A stretch of DNA of 64,000 bases from Plectrocnemia conspersa (lineage: Eukaryota; Arthropoda; Insecta; Trichoptera; Polycentropodidae), in contig VTFK01000192.1 of NCBI GenBank assembly GCA_009617715.1, forward strand, positions 372,001 to 436,000, in the 5' to 3' direction. The notes under the pieces are model-generated. The model saw only the letters and a list, made by a program, of their open reading frames with translations. It was not told the DNA's origin and made no database searches. Below are positions 12,290-24,008 of the stretch, piece after piece. The position numbers and the translations under genes are program-made. Numbering within the stretch: position 1 is the first letter of the stretch; each line of letters begins with the position of its first letter.

Positions 12290-12520
12290 ATGGACTGATG
12301 CTGGCTCGGTGAGATGAAACTAGGAGGTGGCAGAAAGGAGGAGGTGGCTGCAGAGGGCTGAGTGAAGGGATTAACAGGGGCTCACTAATTGCCCCGCTTG
12401 ATGAGAGCGCTTTTAATTAAGTCTCCCTAGGAGACGGAGCCGGAGGAAGAGAGGGCGAACGCTGACCAAAATAGCCGCAGTCAAAAAGGAAATGAGGACT
12501 GACGTGATATTCCTTGACAA
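12290..12520. promoter_or_regulatory. GC-richer island with TAATTA cores
   Basis: Purine-rich sequence (repeated GGAGG, GAGG, GGCTG) ending in CTCACTAATTGCC (about 12382) and CTTTTAATTAAGTC (about 12410), two homeodomain-type sites 25 bp apart. No ORF on either strand spans it. Confidence 0.33.
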
Positions 12521-13480
12521 CTACTTAGAATACCTCTCTGTAGATGTTTGTAAATGGAGACGCGTACTCGAGCGCAATGTAGCTATCTAATATCCTATAT
12601 CTTATGTTAATCTGAATGCTACTTAAAGTGGCTTTTACAATTGAAACAAGAAGCACTGAATAGCAAGACAGAGTATCAAAGAAACCACTAAAAATAGCAT
12701 CAAATTTATAATAATTAACAAAACCAATAATAAATGACATGGAATAACAAATAGATTATCTTTGCTGCACAAAATAGCACATATCATAATCGATTCTTTG
12801 TACATTTTTTTACTACATAAAAAATATTAATCAAATCAAACTATACGAATATTCATTCTTAGGAACAGGGTTTTTTGTGAGAATGTACAGATTATAAAAA
12901 AAGATACAAGTTGCCTCTTAAAAATAAGATGTAACTTTACGTGTTATCTTGTTAAAAATGGAAGATCGAAACACCTGTATTTTTATAAGCGAAAGTTAAT
13001 ATATAAGTAAAAAGTATCTATATATGAATATATAGTAACAAAGAAAAAAATCCTGAAATACCTTATCAAATAGTGTCGTATATACTTTTATAAATTATTA
13101 ATATTGCAGCTGATGTTTCAGTTAACACATAAAGCAACTTAAAATAGTGATTGCCCTTTAACGTTAAATTAAGAAGTCACCATAACGACCACTTAAACAA
13201 TAAAAAGAGAAATCTTACAACGCATTTACGAAAGTTATAGACCTTACACATTACACAACGAAAGATACAATATCCGTCCATTATCAACAATTGTTAAAAT
13301 AAATAACCTTAATTACCATTGTTTTTTCGAAATCACTACTTACCAATCACAGAAGTAGCCACCTGGACCTTTTAAAGCGTGGATAGATTTGGTAGGTGTG
13401 TTAAATTAATTCGCAAACATCTTTATCTGCGATTTGATAGAGCTGTCTTAAACGATTAATATATAATATATGCCACTTGG
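12521..13480. other. AT-rich DNA, nothing recognised
   Basis: The minus-strand frame 12525-12740 (71 codons) carries hydrophobic stretches but no start context, neighbour or family resemblance to support a gene. Confidence 0.4.
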
Positions 13481-13484
13481 TAAC

Positions 13485-14333
13485 ATGGAGAAACATCATA
13501 GCATCTTGGCCAGACTATGAAGAAACATCATAGCAGAAACAAGAAGAATCGCATAAATACAATCTGAGGCTGATTGACAAAGAGACATCAGCAGATTGTC
13601 CATAGAGCATCACGAGAAAACTTCATGACGACAATCTCACGAGCACTCAGCCGACAATTATAACTCGACACTCCAGCAAATACTTTTAAAATTCGTGATA
13701 CGACACTATTTAACCTAAAAAATAAGCTGTAAACTCATATTTTCCAGCATCTATTTAACTGCAAATTCACGGCCTTTCATCTTCAAAGCCCGAAAAAAGC
13801 TCTTGTTTGTAAGATACGGTAGTGATATGTGCATTAGCCCCTAGCTATGTATGCTAACAGGAGACGACTGGACCTCAGATATGTTGCAAATTATTCTCTT
13901 AGAAATACTTGTTTTTATCTACGGTTCATTTAAATCCAAAAATAAATATGTTTTAAACCAGCATTATAAAATATGTGACACTTAGTCACAGGAGGAGAGA
14001 CACCATGGAGTTACAGCAAAAAAGACGAGCCAGGAGAGATACCACTGTATTATTCAAAGAATATCACGAGAACACATAACGACAGATCCAACTGCTTCGC
14101 CGAAATCACAGCCGACAATAATACAACTTGACACGTCAGCAAAGCTCTCTGAATTCCAAAACCTACCACTTAACTTCACCACCTTATAGCAACATCTACA
14201 TTTATGTATATGTGTGGTAATTTTATACATGTTTGTAAAATAAACTGTTACTTTTTAGCTTTTCCGGCGACTATTTGTCTGCAGTCACAGCCCTTTGTCA
14301 TCAGAACGCAAAAGTGGTGATCCCAACGTGATC
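13485..14333 (+). mobile_element. Two decayed LTR copies ending in a tRNA-Trp primer-binding site
   Basis: A block at about 13490-13800 is repeated, diverged, at about 13990-14310. The shared order is an ATCACGAGAA block, then GCCGACAAT...A.CTCGACAC/CTTGACAC, then AAATAA(G/A)CTGT, then TTTTCC.GC..CTATTT and CTTT.(A)TC(T/A)TC. The second copy ends just before TGGTGATCCCAACGTGATC (14315-14333). That closely matches the complement of the tRNA-Trp 3' end, with apparent mismatches at two positions. tRNA-Trp priming is typical of the CsRn1/Kabuki-type Ty3/Gypsy lineage. No gag or pol follows, so only LTR-type remnants remain. Confidence 0.55.
14315..14333 (+). other. tRNA-Trp-type primer-binding site
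   Basis: TGGTGATCCCAACGTGATC lies directly downstream of an LTR-like repeat. The expected site for the tRNA-Trp 3' end is TGGTGACCCCGACGTGAT, so the core is retained with two substitutions. This orients the relic on the plus strand and gives its priming class. Confidence 0.6.
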
Positions 14334-14335
14334 AT

Positions 14336-14899
14336 TGAAAGTATCTGATGTCCATAAATTTATTTAATGCAAAACCATATCCGATATTTTGGTACATACG
14401 ATACTAAAATGAGAATGATACTCAAAAACCATTACAACATAGCACAAAAAATCACAGCAACTGAATATTAAATACTTAAATAATCACAAACTCAAAAGTG
14501 CGCTAGCTCTCACGTGGACGAATCTTATCTCGTGTTATAGAATTCATAACTAAAAAGGGGAAAGTATGAAGAATTTAGCATATTTTAGTAAGCTTAGTAA
14601 GCCGTGGATCTGGGATAAGATCTAAGGATAAGATAGGATAAGATCCGTGGGATAAGATCTTTCTCAAGAAATGTATTATAGAGAAAAAAGCACTTGATCT
14701 ACTTGATTCCAAACTATTATTGCATTACTAGAAATGTAGTTTGGTACTTATTATGCACTTAAGAGTCAGCTCCACTCCTGCATAAAGCAATCTGCTACAA
14801 TAATTCAATCGGACAGTTTACAAATAAACATTTGGTTTTAGTTGTGTGTGTTATATGGTTGGGTATGTACAAATATGCGTTTCGGTGTACTATCGATCC
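14336..14899. other. Spacer with a short GGATAAGATC repeat
   Basis: At 14605-14665 the words GGGATAAGATC, GGATAAGATAGGATAAGATC and GGGATAAGATC form a small imperfect tandem array with GATA/AGATAAG cores. No gene is recognised in the rest. Confidence 0.5.
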
Positions 14900-15475
14900 G
14901 ATCCCACCCTGTAAACTGCTTCGCGAAGGGACCGCTCGTACCAAAATGGTATTTCACAGGCCAAGGGTATGAGACTGGGGGGTGGTTTTCGTCAAATATG
15001 ACATAAGCCGGTACCTCGTCAATCCCCTAGGTAAAATGTCATACGTATATTCATGATCAACCCCCTCCCCTTTCCCCACTTCATCATCTTCCCCAGGGTA
15101 GATGTCATTCACAATAATAGCTGCATGATGTAATCCCTGAGCCACTCGTCATTAGCGCCCATGTTCTGAGGCAAAAAATGCTCTTTTCAACACAAGAGTC
15201 TTCTAGTGTCGCCCTTTCACCGGCTCATTTGTGTTTGAACTTTTATAAAATGCGTTTCATGATTTGAAAGTACTGGCATTAAACGATAAAGCTCCTTTTG
15301 TCCCGAGATCAGCTGAAAAAAAGTTGCGCGCCGTACGTTACATCATCGACGTGTTTTTATATGTTCCCAAAGCTCGCAGAGTCGAAATGGCTAAAGTTTT
15401 ATCAAAATGAACTGGATAAACAGTATAAACATAAAAGAGGAAAAGGGAGTTAAGCCCTCGAGGGTTCGCTCGGAT
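14900..15475. promoter_or_regulatory. Candidate regulatory island
   Basis: About 550 bp of mixed composition. It includes CTTCGCGAAGG (14920s), a C-rich tract CCCCCTCCCCTTTCCCC (15061 on), TGATGTAATCCCTGAG (about 15127, OTX/bicoid-type TAATCC core) and TTTTATAAAATGCG (15241). A minus-strand frame (14954-15145) is open but shows no domain. Best read as non-coding regulatory DNA. Confidence 0.3.
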
Positions 15476-16521
15476 ATTTTATTAACTCCATTTTCAGATA
15501 AGATATTGTGCAGCAATGGTATATGACATATTTATACCGTTTTATATCTTGTATCTGCGCTTTACACATGTGAGACAATGTAATAAACGAGTTTTTGGAC
15601 GCTGTCGTAAAAACAATGCTTTATGCATAGCGCTAATTAAAACAGTTTTGCGCTTATATTATGTTGTACATAATACTATGTGGTGCATGAGGTCGAAAGA
15701 AAAATGCGGTTTCATATTAATTTTCTAGTTAAGCGTGGAAATGCCGACCAACAATAGAGCATTAAAAAGTAGTTTAGGCAAGGTACTCGCCTCCACATAA
15801 ATTATCACGATACAAAGAAAGTTATCAGAATCGGCTCCTTTTAATTGGTCAATAAAAATATTTTTATACGACATCCTGCTGCTACTCTTCACAGAACAAA
15901 GAGACGTCTTTCTTCACACGTAGCTGGTATAGCGTTAAACGAATTAGTATTCAATTGTGATATCCTAGTATTGAATTATTTATCTCGACGTGTAAGCTTT
16001 ATCAACTTTGGATAAATTCGATTAGTATTGAATTAAATGTTGACAACAAATTTTCATCGAACTTAGAACTTAATTTTGTAGAAAGCAAAGACTTATATAA
16101 AATATACACTATATAAAACAATAAAATTATGAAGAAATACTACAAGGGATGCAAATATAACAGTACATTTATGTACATTTGGTATAGCCATGCAGCACAT
16201 TTTATTTATGTTTTACTCGTTAATACCTAATTAATTTGTATATAGAAAAATGTCACCTGTAGATTGCGTTAATTATTATGAGAACAATTTAAATAAGAAA
16301 TATTGAACATTATTGATAATTGAACATCTAATGTAACAGTGAACACCTAATAATTAACTCTTTGCAATAAATTATTTTCTGAAGAAAAAATCCGAAGATT
16401 TACCTTATATTAATGTACAAATAATTCGTTTTACGGAACAAAGTATTTATTTAAATACACATATCTCTCAAAATAATTCCCTCTTACATAGCATCTAATT
16501 ATTATTACAATTTTTAATTTG
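15476..16521. other. AT-rich DNA, no gene recognised
   Basis: The plus frame 15516-15728 is cysteine- and tyrosine-rich by composition and matches nothing known to me. Confidence 0.4.
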
Positions 16522-16745
16522 AAAAAGAGTATATGTCTTTTAATGTTAGATATAGAAAAAGCTTTCGACACGGTTCTATGCAAATATAAGAAATGCGACT
16601 ATCTGTTACATTTAGTACAGTACGTTTTTTCACTAAAAAATGAACACTAGATACCAGCTGGAGATCCTCAGGGAAGTTTTCTCAGACCATTTCTCTTTAT
16701 CTTATGTACAAATGATATCACAGAATTAAAAAAATATGTATTTAA
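16522..16745 (+). pseudogene. Decayed LINE reverse-transcriptase fragment
   Basis: One plus-strand frame, interrupted by one TAG near 16648, encodes LLMLDIEKAFDTV (RT block A with the first catalytic Asp) and then PAGDPQGSFLRPFLFILCTND (RT block B). Only about 25 codons separate them, against roughly 70 in intact enzymes, so an in-frame internal deletion has occurred. The block C YADD region beyond 16745 is not recognisable. Non-LTR, Jockey/CR1-like by motif spacing; the exact clade is uncertain. Confidence 0.8.
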
Positions 16746-17110
16746 CTTTGTCCGCAAAGGAAACGACTATTTTAACGAATTTTTTAATAAATATTTTGCG
16801 AGATTAAATAATCAACTATTGCAAAATAAAATACTTGTAATCCACGTTTAAATGTATTAAACACCTTTCTAAATGGCTTGCTGTCATTGCGGCTCTCAGA
16901 TCGATATTTAATACAAAAAGCTACAAAAAATTAAAATTTTAATACACAAATAATTAATCAGACCCATTTAACATGCTTGCCTAGTATAGACGCTAGTAAT
17001 ACTATATAACTTAATTGCTATTAAGTAACCTAAAATATAGATATATTTCATATGTTAAGTCATCTAAAATATAGCTATAAAAATAATTTATAATACACCT
17101 CTTACTACCT
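16746..17110. other. Possible decayed continuation of the RT relic, then AT-rich spacer
   Basis: Weak coding-like bits on the plus strand (for example HLSKWLAVIAALRSIF near 16860) may derive from the C-terminal RT/thumb region, but the frame is lost. Confidence 0.3.
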
Positions 17111-17761
17111 TTAGGGCCCATACGCACTGTCGGCTAGCCGCCGGTGACTAGGGACCGCCGGCTCAAAAACGCAGGTAGCTAGGCTAGGCGGCTAAGCCGA
17201 GCGACTCGATGTCGGGTAGTACATTCGCGAAGAAATTGCAATATTAATTTTAAAGAGAAAAAAATATTATTTTATTTTCAATATAATATTGAATTTCCCC
17301 GTATGAAACGCTTTTTTTTTGTTTCCCAAATGCAATTATAAATGTATCTGTATTATGTTAATAAAATTAATTTAAATCGAGAAGCAAGAAATAATATAAT
17401 ATAATTATACATATTATTTCACAATATTTTTTTTTTCGTTATCAATATTCATATAAAATTATTGTAAACGATTCGGGATTCAATTTCTACGATGAGCGTT
17501 TCTGTGTCGAAGCCATTTTTTGTGAATGATGTATAAGTCGCCTCGAAAGTCGCTCCTCGTGCGAATGCACTCATCTAAACCCATGCTTTTATAGGTTGCC
17601 GCGACAGGCAAGTCGCCTGTGCATCACCTCTGCGCAGGATCGCGCCTGACGCTCCGGCGACTCGGCGCCTGCGTGCGTATGCACCCATTTAAAACCATAT
17701 AAAGTACAGTCGCCGGGCGGCTAGTCGCCGGCGGCTAGCCGACAGTGCGTATGGGCCCTTA
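17111..17761. mobile_element. PIF/Harbinger-like non-autonomous element, TTA target duplication
   Basis: The element is 17114-17758 (645 bp). Its 38-bp terminal inverted repeats (17114-17151, 17721-17758) begin GGGCCCATACGCACTGTCGG and differ at one position. The flanks are TTA on both sides (17111-17113, 17759-17761), the 3-bp target duplication of PIF/Harbinger. The termini are strikingly GC-rich (CGGCTAGCCGCCGG) against an AT-rich core. Two direct subterminal repeats, GTGCGAATGCACTCAT (about 17558) and GTGCGTATGCACCCAT (about 17672), lie near the right end. No transposase or Myb-like ORF is present. Confidence 0.9.
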
Positions 17762-18134
17762 AACATGAAATATGTTTTTTTCTACAAGTTTCCTAAATAT
17801 AAAAGCTCTATTTGATGTATATTAAAGATTAAGAAAATCTAGGAAAACATAATCACTTTTTCCGATCTCCTAGACCAGATATAAATTTTAAAAACTGCTG
17901 GTGACTTTTGTCAATTGTTCTGCAATATGTCATACAATAATTGAAATTATGTACATATATTTAATAATTATTATTAAAAACTTATTTCTGCAAAAAAATA
18001 AATTTATACGGTATTTTGGCTTTCTTTCGAAAAAAATTACAGCAAAAAATACACAAGAAGGAAATTAAAAAAGAAAAAAATTAGATACCCAATAAATTTC
18101 ATACTGCAGATATTTCACATTATTCAGTATGTGT

Positions 18135-18423
18135 TCAACCCTTTTGATGTGCATATATAATATCAAAAGCGGAACCAAAATAATATTTTTTCCTGTATAC
18201 ATAGTGTTTGTAATAAAACATTTTAATTAAAAATTATATTTTTTTAGTATTTTACAATTAAATTATTAATTTACATTGGTGTGGTATAATTATTGGTATG
18301 GGTACATACTAAAGAATATGAAAGTTCATAAATTATTTATTATTTAAACCTACTTTCTATCACCAATAGGACATAATTTTTGGTTTCGCTTTTGATATTT
18401 TATATGCGCACTAAAAGGGTTAA
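18135..18423. mobile_element. piggyBac-type MITE (281 bp)
   Basis: The element is 18139-18419. Its arms are imperfect ~42-bp inverted repeats starting CCCTTTTGATGTGCATATA at the left and CCCTTTTAGTGCGCATATA inward from the right. Both arms contain ATATCAAAAGCG and AACCAAAA. The right flank is TTAA (18420-18423); the left flank is TCAA (18135-18138), a one-base decay of the TTAA target. TTAA plus CCC ends define piggyBac-type insertions. The interior is short and non-coding. Confidence 0.82.
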
Positions 18424-18573
18424 GAATTTAACTGGAGAATGTGAAATTTATTGCGTGTGTAATTTTTTTATGTGTTATTTATCATTTGTGTATTTTTTGA
18501 TGTTTAATTTCTCCGTTGTGTAATGTTTGCAGTATAATTTTACTACGTGTTATTTTTTCCTGTGCTTTTTTTT

Positions 18574-19041
18574 CAGCGCTGTGGAGTCGCTTAAAAAATT
18601 TACCGATTCTGACTCCGACTTGATTATTTATTGCCAGCATATAATTGATAGCTATAAAAATAATATCAACGACTTTCAAATTATAATAAAAATAAAAGGA
18701 TTTTAAAAATTCTTTAAGCAAAAAAAGGCCACGGCTTTTTAATTCACATTTATTCACTTATAAAAAGGTAAGTACAAAAAATAATTTAATAAATAATATA
18801 AGTTAAGTAAAATAAAATATATATATATTTATTAAATATAACGACACCTCGCAAATTTAATAATAAAAAATAGCTTGTTTCATGGGTTTTATTTTGTCAA
18901 GTTATCTAAAACAAATCTCTAATACTATTAAATCTAAATTTAATTTTTTCCATCCGTGATTTAAACTGACTTAGAGGTTTATAAAACTCTTAAATCAGAT
19001 TTGATTATTTTAAGCGCAGAAAATAAACGCTCTTCAGCGCA
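18574..19041 (-). mobile_element. hAT relic with terminal CAGCGCTGTGGAGTCG and hATC residue
   Basis: CAGCGCTGTGGAGTCG at 18574 followed by ACTCCGACT (about 18610) is the look of an hAT terminus whose subterminal repeats are GAGTCG/CGACTC words. A minus-strand hATC fragment lies 370 bp away (18979-19041). The opposite terminus and TSD were not found, so the element is truncated or too decayed. The minus frame 18482-18757 starts inside it but runs beyond the terminus and is not the transposase. Confidence 0.55.
18979..19041 (-). pseudogene. hAT transposase C-terminal fragment
   Basis: It reads CAEERLFSALKIIKSDLRVL then a stop on the minus strand. This matches the hATC signature (C-S/A-x-E-R-x-F-S-A-L-K-x-I-K...L-R). 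The normal following helix is lost. It is a different hAT lineage from the copy at 1288-1404 (SALKIIKSDLR versus SAAGCLGTKIRSRL). Confidence 0.78.
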
Positions 19042-19044
19042 CTG

Positions 19045-19819
19045 TGAAGGAAAATTATAAAAATGAGTCCAATTCGGTCGATTTTTACGACTTCGTATTT
19101 TTTTTTCTATTTTGCAAAACCGATTTAGAGATCAGTTAAGCCCTTCCGGGCAACGATATTCGCTGCTTCCAAGAAGTCCGTTAAAATCACAGCTACATAC
19201 AGAGTAGGTAGTGATAAGCGGGTATCGAAATGGTAAAATGAATTATGATTAAAATTCAAGATAAAATTTAAAATCCAAGATATATAATATTCGTAAATTT
19301 TACCTCCGGGTCAATATATAATAGTAAAAACTTACCCGGTACCCGGTTCCTTTATACAAATTACCCAAGAACCAGGTAATGAATTTGGGCGGGTATTTGG
19401 ATGCCTTAGATATGTCATTCATTATTGTTCAGTTTTTCCGTCCAATGGGTTGAAAAGTCCTAATTTAAAGCGTTAATAACAAAATCGGTCACTGCCTTAT
19501 TCAACATTATGATTTTAATTAGTATTATTCATAGATTCGTGTGTTACATATTTCGATGATTTTGTATTTGAAATTGTATTCGAAAAAGTAAGACAGTTTT
19601 TTTCGTCTCTCCATCTGATATCCATGCTAATTCGACTGAGTCATAAATGCACCATCTAACAGATTTGACCAGATATACATACACATATACTATTCGTATA
19701 TTCAAGCATAACATCAAATCCATACATTTTAACTGCATAAAAAATTACCATTATGGGCTTGGTTCAAATATAATTATGCACTTATTGAATGTGTGTATAT
19801 ACATATATATTTTGTACAC
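19045..19819. other. AT-rich DNA with GGGTACCGGGT words, possible TE end
   Basis: Between 19200 and 19400 AAGCGGGTATCG, ACCCGGTACCCGGTTCC and GGGCGGGTATTTGG form loosely inverted GGGTA-type words, which resemble subterminal repeats of an hAT-like element. No matched termini or coding residue found. The overlapping frames at 19544-19910 look spurious. Confidence 0.3.
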
Positions 19820-20400
19820 TATGAGCGATCGCGCAACGCCGCATCAAGTGCCACGAACAAAGAAGCGATCACCCCCTGGAACCGAAACGGCGCAAGCGGC
19901 ACGACCTTGAAACAATTGCGTATAGGCACCCTCTAGTCTCGGATGCACTTCGATAAGGGTCACTTTACATTCGGGACTCATCTGGCCGTCGCATGCAAAG
20001 TTTACAGCGCGGCTCTGAAGGTGATCAGAGTCACGTACGCCTAGTGCAGCAAAGGGATTGCGTATAAAAGGTATTACCGCTTCGATCCACATCGACTACC
20101 TCTATACATCTCTCTCTCTCACACATATACAAAGCGGAGTCAGGTATTGCTATCTCTTACAGACTGGCGTTGCTGTTTGAGTGAACGATGTGCTTTAAGC
20201 GGTATGACTTGTGTAGCTCGTTTGATCTTTACGTGCGACTCTCCGCATAGCAACAGCGAACTTCCCTTATTTTGTAACCATTGGCGCGTGAAACGTTCGA
20301 GTTTTCGATGATAAATATTTATTTTCAAATCGGTGTGCGTGTGCATAAGTGTAAATATATAAGTATGAGGGTGAATGAGTGAATTTCGTATAAGCATATA
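19820..20400. promoter_or_regulatory. GC-richer island with a canonical TATA box
   Basis: A long mixed-composition stretch with TATAAAAG at 20063-20070. A CGATCC/CACATCGACTAC sequence lies about 25-35 bp downstream, where a start site would be expected. A CT-rich tract (20100-20125, TCTCTCTCTCTCACAC) follows. Both strands are open over parts of it (plus 19647-19910, minus 19844-20092 and 20140-20397), but none resembles a protein. It could be the promoter and first exon of a non-coding transcript or of a distant gene. SOX-like AACAAAG (19855) also occurs. Confidence 0.35.
20063..20070 (+). promoter_or_regulatory. TATA box TATAAAAG
   Basis: A consensus TATAAAAG within a GC-richer island, preceded by GGGATTGCG. 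It is orientated to the right; the likely start site would be near 20093-20100. It is the best-placed of several TATAAAAG words in the window. Confidence 0.35.
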
Positions 20401-22799
20401 AATATCAATTACTTAACTTTAGGATAGTAACGATGAATAAATAAAAATATTTGGTTATGAAGCGCTATTAATTATGTGGCACCCAAAAACGAAGTTTTTA
20501 CAATCAAATCTCTACTAACAGATTAAATAAGTGCTTTTACATGTATATACATATGACTTATATATGACCAGAGTGGTCAGACTTTTTGCAGCAAGAGCAT
20601 GAAAATATTATTAGGAGCCGCACCTATAGTTATTAGTATAAAAAAATCTGAATCATAATGTATTTATTTTGACCATATTTATATATTCATTACATTTTTT
20701 ATTTACTCTCTGCTATGTTTATGAATTTGTAATGTTGAAATTAATTTTAATCTATCACTAAATACAATTATTTGTATTCCAAGGCTTCTAACAATAGTTG
20801 TAGATAATTACACTTATCTGAGAATTTTCATTAGAATCCTCTCTAAAAATACTGGTGATGTAGATGTAGTAATTCTTCTTAATCTTCAGGGATATATAAA
20901 TAGATTTAAGTTAAAATACATAAACTTCTCAAATTTGAGTTGTTCATTCCGCAAAGTGTTCTGCATTTTAACAAATTTCCGAGTTGATTTATAGCATCCC
21001 TAAAATTCCATGACGACCATCTTTTCTCATGCATTTCGAATTCCATCTTAGCAAATCTGGCCACTTAAAGTTTAAGCGAAAGTCACGCCACTCGCTCAAA
21101 CGCATATTTTTACGTTGCGATGGTTATTTTCAAATAAAATAATAATACAACTTTCTGTACAATACGTTGGTCCGTTCGGACACTAATAAAATCTTCAACA
21201 AAATCGCCGATAGCTCGTAGAGATTATATTATATCGTGTCTATAAAGTTTATCAATAAACAGGAAGCTAGAGTTAACGATAGTTTAAGTAGATCTCAAAC
21301 TATTTATCGAAAATTCTGCGATGAACTTTGAACCTAGAAGCTGAGAAAGAGTTTCATCAAAGACTTCAGATCTTCATCAAAACCTTAAAACGAAACTAGA
21401 TCAAATTGCTGGCATCGGAAAGATTCATCCAGAACCGCTATTTTATAGCACTAGATTTATTGAACCACTGGAAGTAGCTGAGACTGTGCGACGACCAACT
21501 TTGCGTCTTAGATTTTTAAGATGCAATGCTTTTGTCTTTCCAAATTTAAATATATTTCTGATGATGACATTATTACAGAGCTAAGTGCGTCAGCAAACAA
21601 GAGCACGTGTGACCTCTACGTCCATATGAATATACAATAAAAATAATAAGCAACAAATACAAACGGTCGAAAAGTATTGTTATTTTTATACAAGAAAATA
21701 TTCTAAAAATAAAATATCAATAAGTTTCGGAGACTATGATAAAAACAAACTCAAATAAAAGCACATTTTGCTTTAGAAGGACACTTTTCAATGGTTCTAA
21801 ATTTTAATTTGTATATAATTATTTTTTTTAATATTCAAATTATATATTTTTTTATTTCCTTACCTTAAATTTCAACCACTAATCTATTAATTTAAATTTG
21901 AAGTATAAAAATAGTTCAAAACTATGTTTGAAATAAAAATGAGTGATATTTGTATTCTATAATATTAAGGTATTATAGTAATCTTTTGAATGTTATCTGT
22001 TTGAACTGCATGGCGTGTAATTACAAAATCTTATAAAAATAACAGAACGAATGTCAATATCTTATAAGCCAGATTTAATATGTAATCTACTTGAAATAAA
22101 ACACAAATTGGTTACAAAATCAGTGCGTCCCTATTAATTTCATAATCAAAATGAAATGGTGATCTAGTTTAATTTAAACTGTTTGCTGAACTGCTTTTAG
22201 GTCATCAGAAAAAAAATATTTAGAATTTGAATAAAAAGTTTGTTCCTAAAAGATTTTTTGATAAGATAATATTATTTATTAAAAGAGTACACCTAATTTT
22301 TTTGAGAACTTAGTAATGTCATTCTTGCAAAAATCATTTAACATGTAATTTTTAATGCTATTAAAATAACAACATTTTCATCTGATCATAGCAGCCATTG
22401 AAAAAATGTACACAAAAATATGTTCTTTAAAAAAATCAGTTGGTTATATGAAAAATAAAACATGCAAATAAAACACATTATATATCAAGCAGTTATATCA
22501 CAAAATATATTTTTTTGAACTTTTAATGCTTCAATAATTAAAAAAATATATTAATTAACACTCATTTAAAATCACACAATGAATCAAAAGTTAAAACGTG
22601 TATATTTTTCTTCAGCTCTTATGGACCTATTATAAAGGCGATTTTATCTTGAATCATATAATATTAGTAGCAACTTTAGATTCTAAGAAGCATTTACATA
22701 AACGTATGTATGTTTATGCATAAAAATCTGTATTTATTAATTTGGAATAAAACATTAAATAATTTATAAATATATTTTCGAGATTAGAATAAAAGTTTG
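20401..22799. other. AT-rich DNA with one probable hAT terminus
   Basis: CAGAGTGGTCAGACTTTTTG at 20579 resembles an hAT left end of the CAGTGGTCAGACTTTTT type and is followed by AGAGC/GGAGCCGCAC sequence. No right terminus or transposase is recognised to 21100. The block 21180-21640 is less AT-rich and holds no recognised gene. The rest is low-complexity AT-rich DNA. Confidence 0.35.
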
Positions 22800-23465
22800 T
22801 ACATTCCTCTATGCATTGTGCACGAGTTGGGGCTTAAATCCGAACATTGCCGAAGTTGACTCGAAACAACCCGAGCCGAGAGAACAAAGACAACAAGGGA
22901 AGCCACGCCAAAGGGTAGGTATACGAGAAAACTTTTCTAATGATTATTGAATGCCATAAAACTGTAAATATCTATTCACTGCTCTGGGGAAAAAATATTC
23001 CACTGTCAAGTCCCAAAGATCCAACAATACAAAGAGGGAACGGAATATTTTTATTTTTTGTCGCAGCGTCCAACAAAGGATCTGCAATTTATGACAATGC
23101 CAAGGTCTAATAGGCTTATCTGTCAAAAAGGCATTTTCTAATAATGACGCAAGAATCAACATGTCTTTACAAACGAAGCTGTGACATAATTACATGAGAA
23201 ATCAGCCAAGCATCTGGTGTTTGTTTTACTTTTTATTTATTATTTATAATTATAAAATATGGCAAACGTTCAACGCTTTTCAACATTTTGTCGCCACATG
23301 GCCCAACGTTTTTTCAGCTTCTTCTAAGCATATAATATTTCTTGACAACTTGAATCATGCAAGCCAAATCAATTCTAGCGTAGAAGTGAACCACACATGT
23401 GTGTGTATCGAAAAGCTGTCAGATTCATAAATTTGTTTGTTGCCGATGTGCGTGAAAAATGATCA
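22800..23465. promoter_or_regulatory. Candidate regulatory island
   Basis: A non-repetitive, mixed-composition stretch. It includes CATAAAACTG (22957), CAACAATACAAAG (about 23021, SOX-like), GCAATTTATGAC (23083) and a CAACGTTTTTTCAG motif (23302). The frames 22944-23162 (minus) and 23194-23430 (plus) are short and unsupported. Read as possible enhancer DNA. Confidence 0.3.
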
Positions 23466-23539
23466 ACAGTTATGATGAAAAAAAATGGTTAAAATGGCAA
23501 CCATCGAACACAATACATAAAAAGTGATCAATCATGTCA

Positions 23540-23740
23540 AGCAGTCAACGTGTCTCAAGATGGGCAGAGTGCATCTTATTTAAATTCTTGGCACGAACTC
23601 TCCGATCCGTGTCTCTGTGCATATAAAATCTTCACCAAAAGACGAATGCAGGACAAATATAAAGCAGGACGCTGTACAAAAGCGAGTTTCGGAGGGGTAA
23701 AAGGTTTGAATATTCTTTGATTTGTCAAATCAAAGTCAAA
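23540..23740. promoter_or_regulatory. Small mixed-composition island
   Basis: About 200 bp (ATCATGTCAAGCAGTCAACGTG onwards) with a 61-codon minus frame that has no recognisable features. It lies next to the previous island and may be part of the same element cluster. Confidence 0.22.
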
Positions 23741-24008
23741 CAAGAATACACAGCAATACACTTGAATACCTGCTTGCTATTCATGTTGATGGTGAAATGG
23801 GAATTTAATCAAATCCTTATCACTGGTAAAGATTAAAATACCTTAAACATCTACTTAAATAATCTATATTTCTTATTACTTATTTAATATTCGTAATCTT
23901 ATAAAATTAATTTATGCTGAGCTGATAAATATTGAACGATATATTTTGTGATATTTTACGTGATATTTTGTCAGACATGGATGAAGATTTAAGCTTCTTT
24001 TAATTTAC

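Noticed and set aside
18482..18757. 91-codon minus ORF as a transposase
   Set aside because: It crosses the hAT terminus and contains none of the hAT motifs.
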